A stretch of 17,647 nucleotides of DNA. It comes from Gloeophyllum trabeum ATCC 11539 (lineage: Eukaryota > Basidiomycota > Agaricomycetes > Gloeophyllales > Gloeophyllaceae). Position numbers and translations under genes: made by a program. Positions 17,583 to 17,647 of the stretch are shown here, piece after piece (positions within the stretch are counted from its first letter, which is position 1; each line of letters opens with the position of its first letter). The notes beneath the pieces were generated by a model, which did no database searches, had not been told where the DNA came from, and saw only the letters and a list, made by a program, of their open reading frames with translations. Location of the stretch: positions 121,017 through 138,663 of the forward strand of contig NW_006920411.1 of NCBI RefSeq assembly GCF_000344685.1. Direction: 5' to 3'.

Positions 17583-17612
17583 GTGGGATTGTCTTTTCGA
17601 GGGGTCGTATTG
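17583..17612 (+). repeat. Inverted copy of the 17071-17100 repeat
   Basis: It matches the complement of 17071-17100 with two mismatches in 30. Together they bracket the hairpin tandem repeat and the tRNA-like sequence, but similarity outside the core fades quickly. Confidence 0.6.
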
Positions 17613-17647
17613 CCCAAGACGGACTCAGGGGCGGCGCCAACAAGAGC

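Noticed and set aside
1..17647. CRISPR arrays, rRNA genes, bacterial operons or phage modules
   Set aside because: No regularly spaced short repeats or such genes were seen; introns, TATA boxes and LTR elements point to a fungal nuclear genome.

Overview
This looks like nuclear DNA of a filamentous basidiomycete, probably an Agaricomycete. Genes are split by 50-61 nt GT...AG introns, have clear TATA boxes, and sit in long non-coding stretches with LTR retrotransposon debris and small inverted-repeat elements. No bacterial-style operons, Shine-Dalgarno sites, rRNA or CRISPR arrays are seen. I cannot name the genus from sequence alone.

Layout. 0-1.4 kb: no convincing complete gene; a 228 bp near-perfect foldback element (460-687) with a decayed second copy beside it. 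1.4-2.2 kb: small two-exon gene P1 (minus strand). 3.0-3.5 kb: a two-exon gene of an uncharacterised fungal family with a nucleotide-binding-like N-terminus. 4.9-5.8 kb: P2 and, head-to-tail with it, a broken relative P4. 5.85-7.9 kb: the 3' part of a Ty1/copia retrotransposon (minus strand), with an LTR, a nonsense codon, an inverted LTR scrap, and a 448 bp solo LTR of another family inserted in its RNase H region with a 5 bp target duplication. 7.9-8.1 kb: degenerate GGTCCGG-type repeats. 9.0-12.4 kb: gene NA (plus), P3 (minus), a 224 bp inverted-repeat element, and gene NB (plus). 14.0-15.2 kb: a protein with a mitochondrial-type presequence and an internally duplicated module. 15.8-16.2 kb: a second solo LTR of the same family. 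17.0-17.65 kb: dispersed repeats, a GC-hairpin tandem repeat and a tRNA-like pol III promoter remnant.

The most interesting signal is two interleaved gene families between 1.4 and 12.4 kb. P1, P2, P3 and P4 are homologous small proteins (about 150-165 aa) sharing YGYPxxxxWI, xPPxF and PVWEY motifs and, in P1 and P3, an intron at the same codon. NA and NB are homologous to each other and carry a plausible PD-(D/E)XK nuclease core (D...26-28 residues...ExK, then a Q-rich helix). P3 lies between NA and NB and is divergent from NB. This resembles a local birth-and-death cluster; whether the two families work together, for instance as nuclease and partner or selfish element, is inference and untested.
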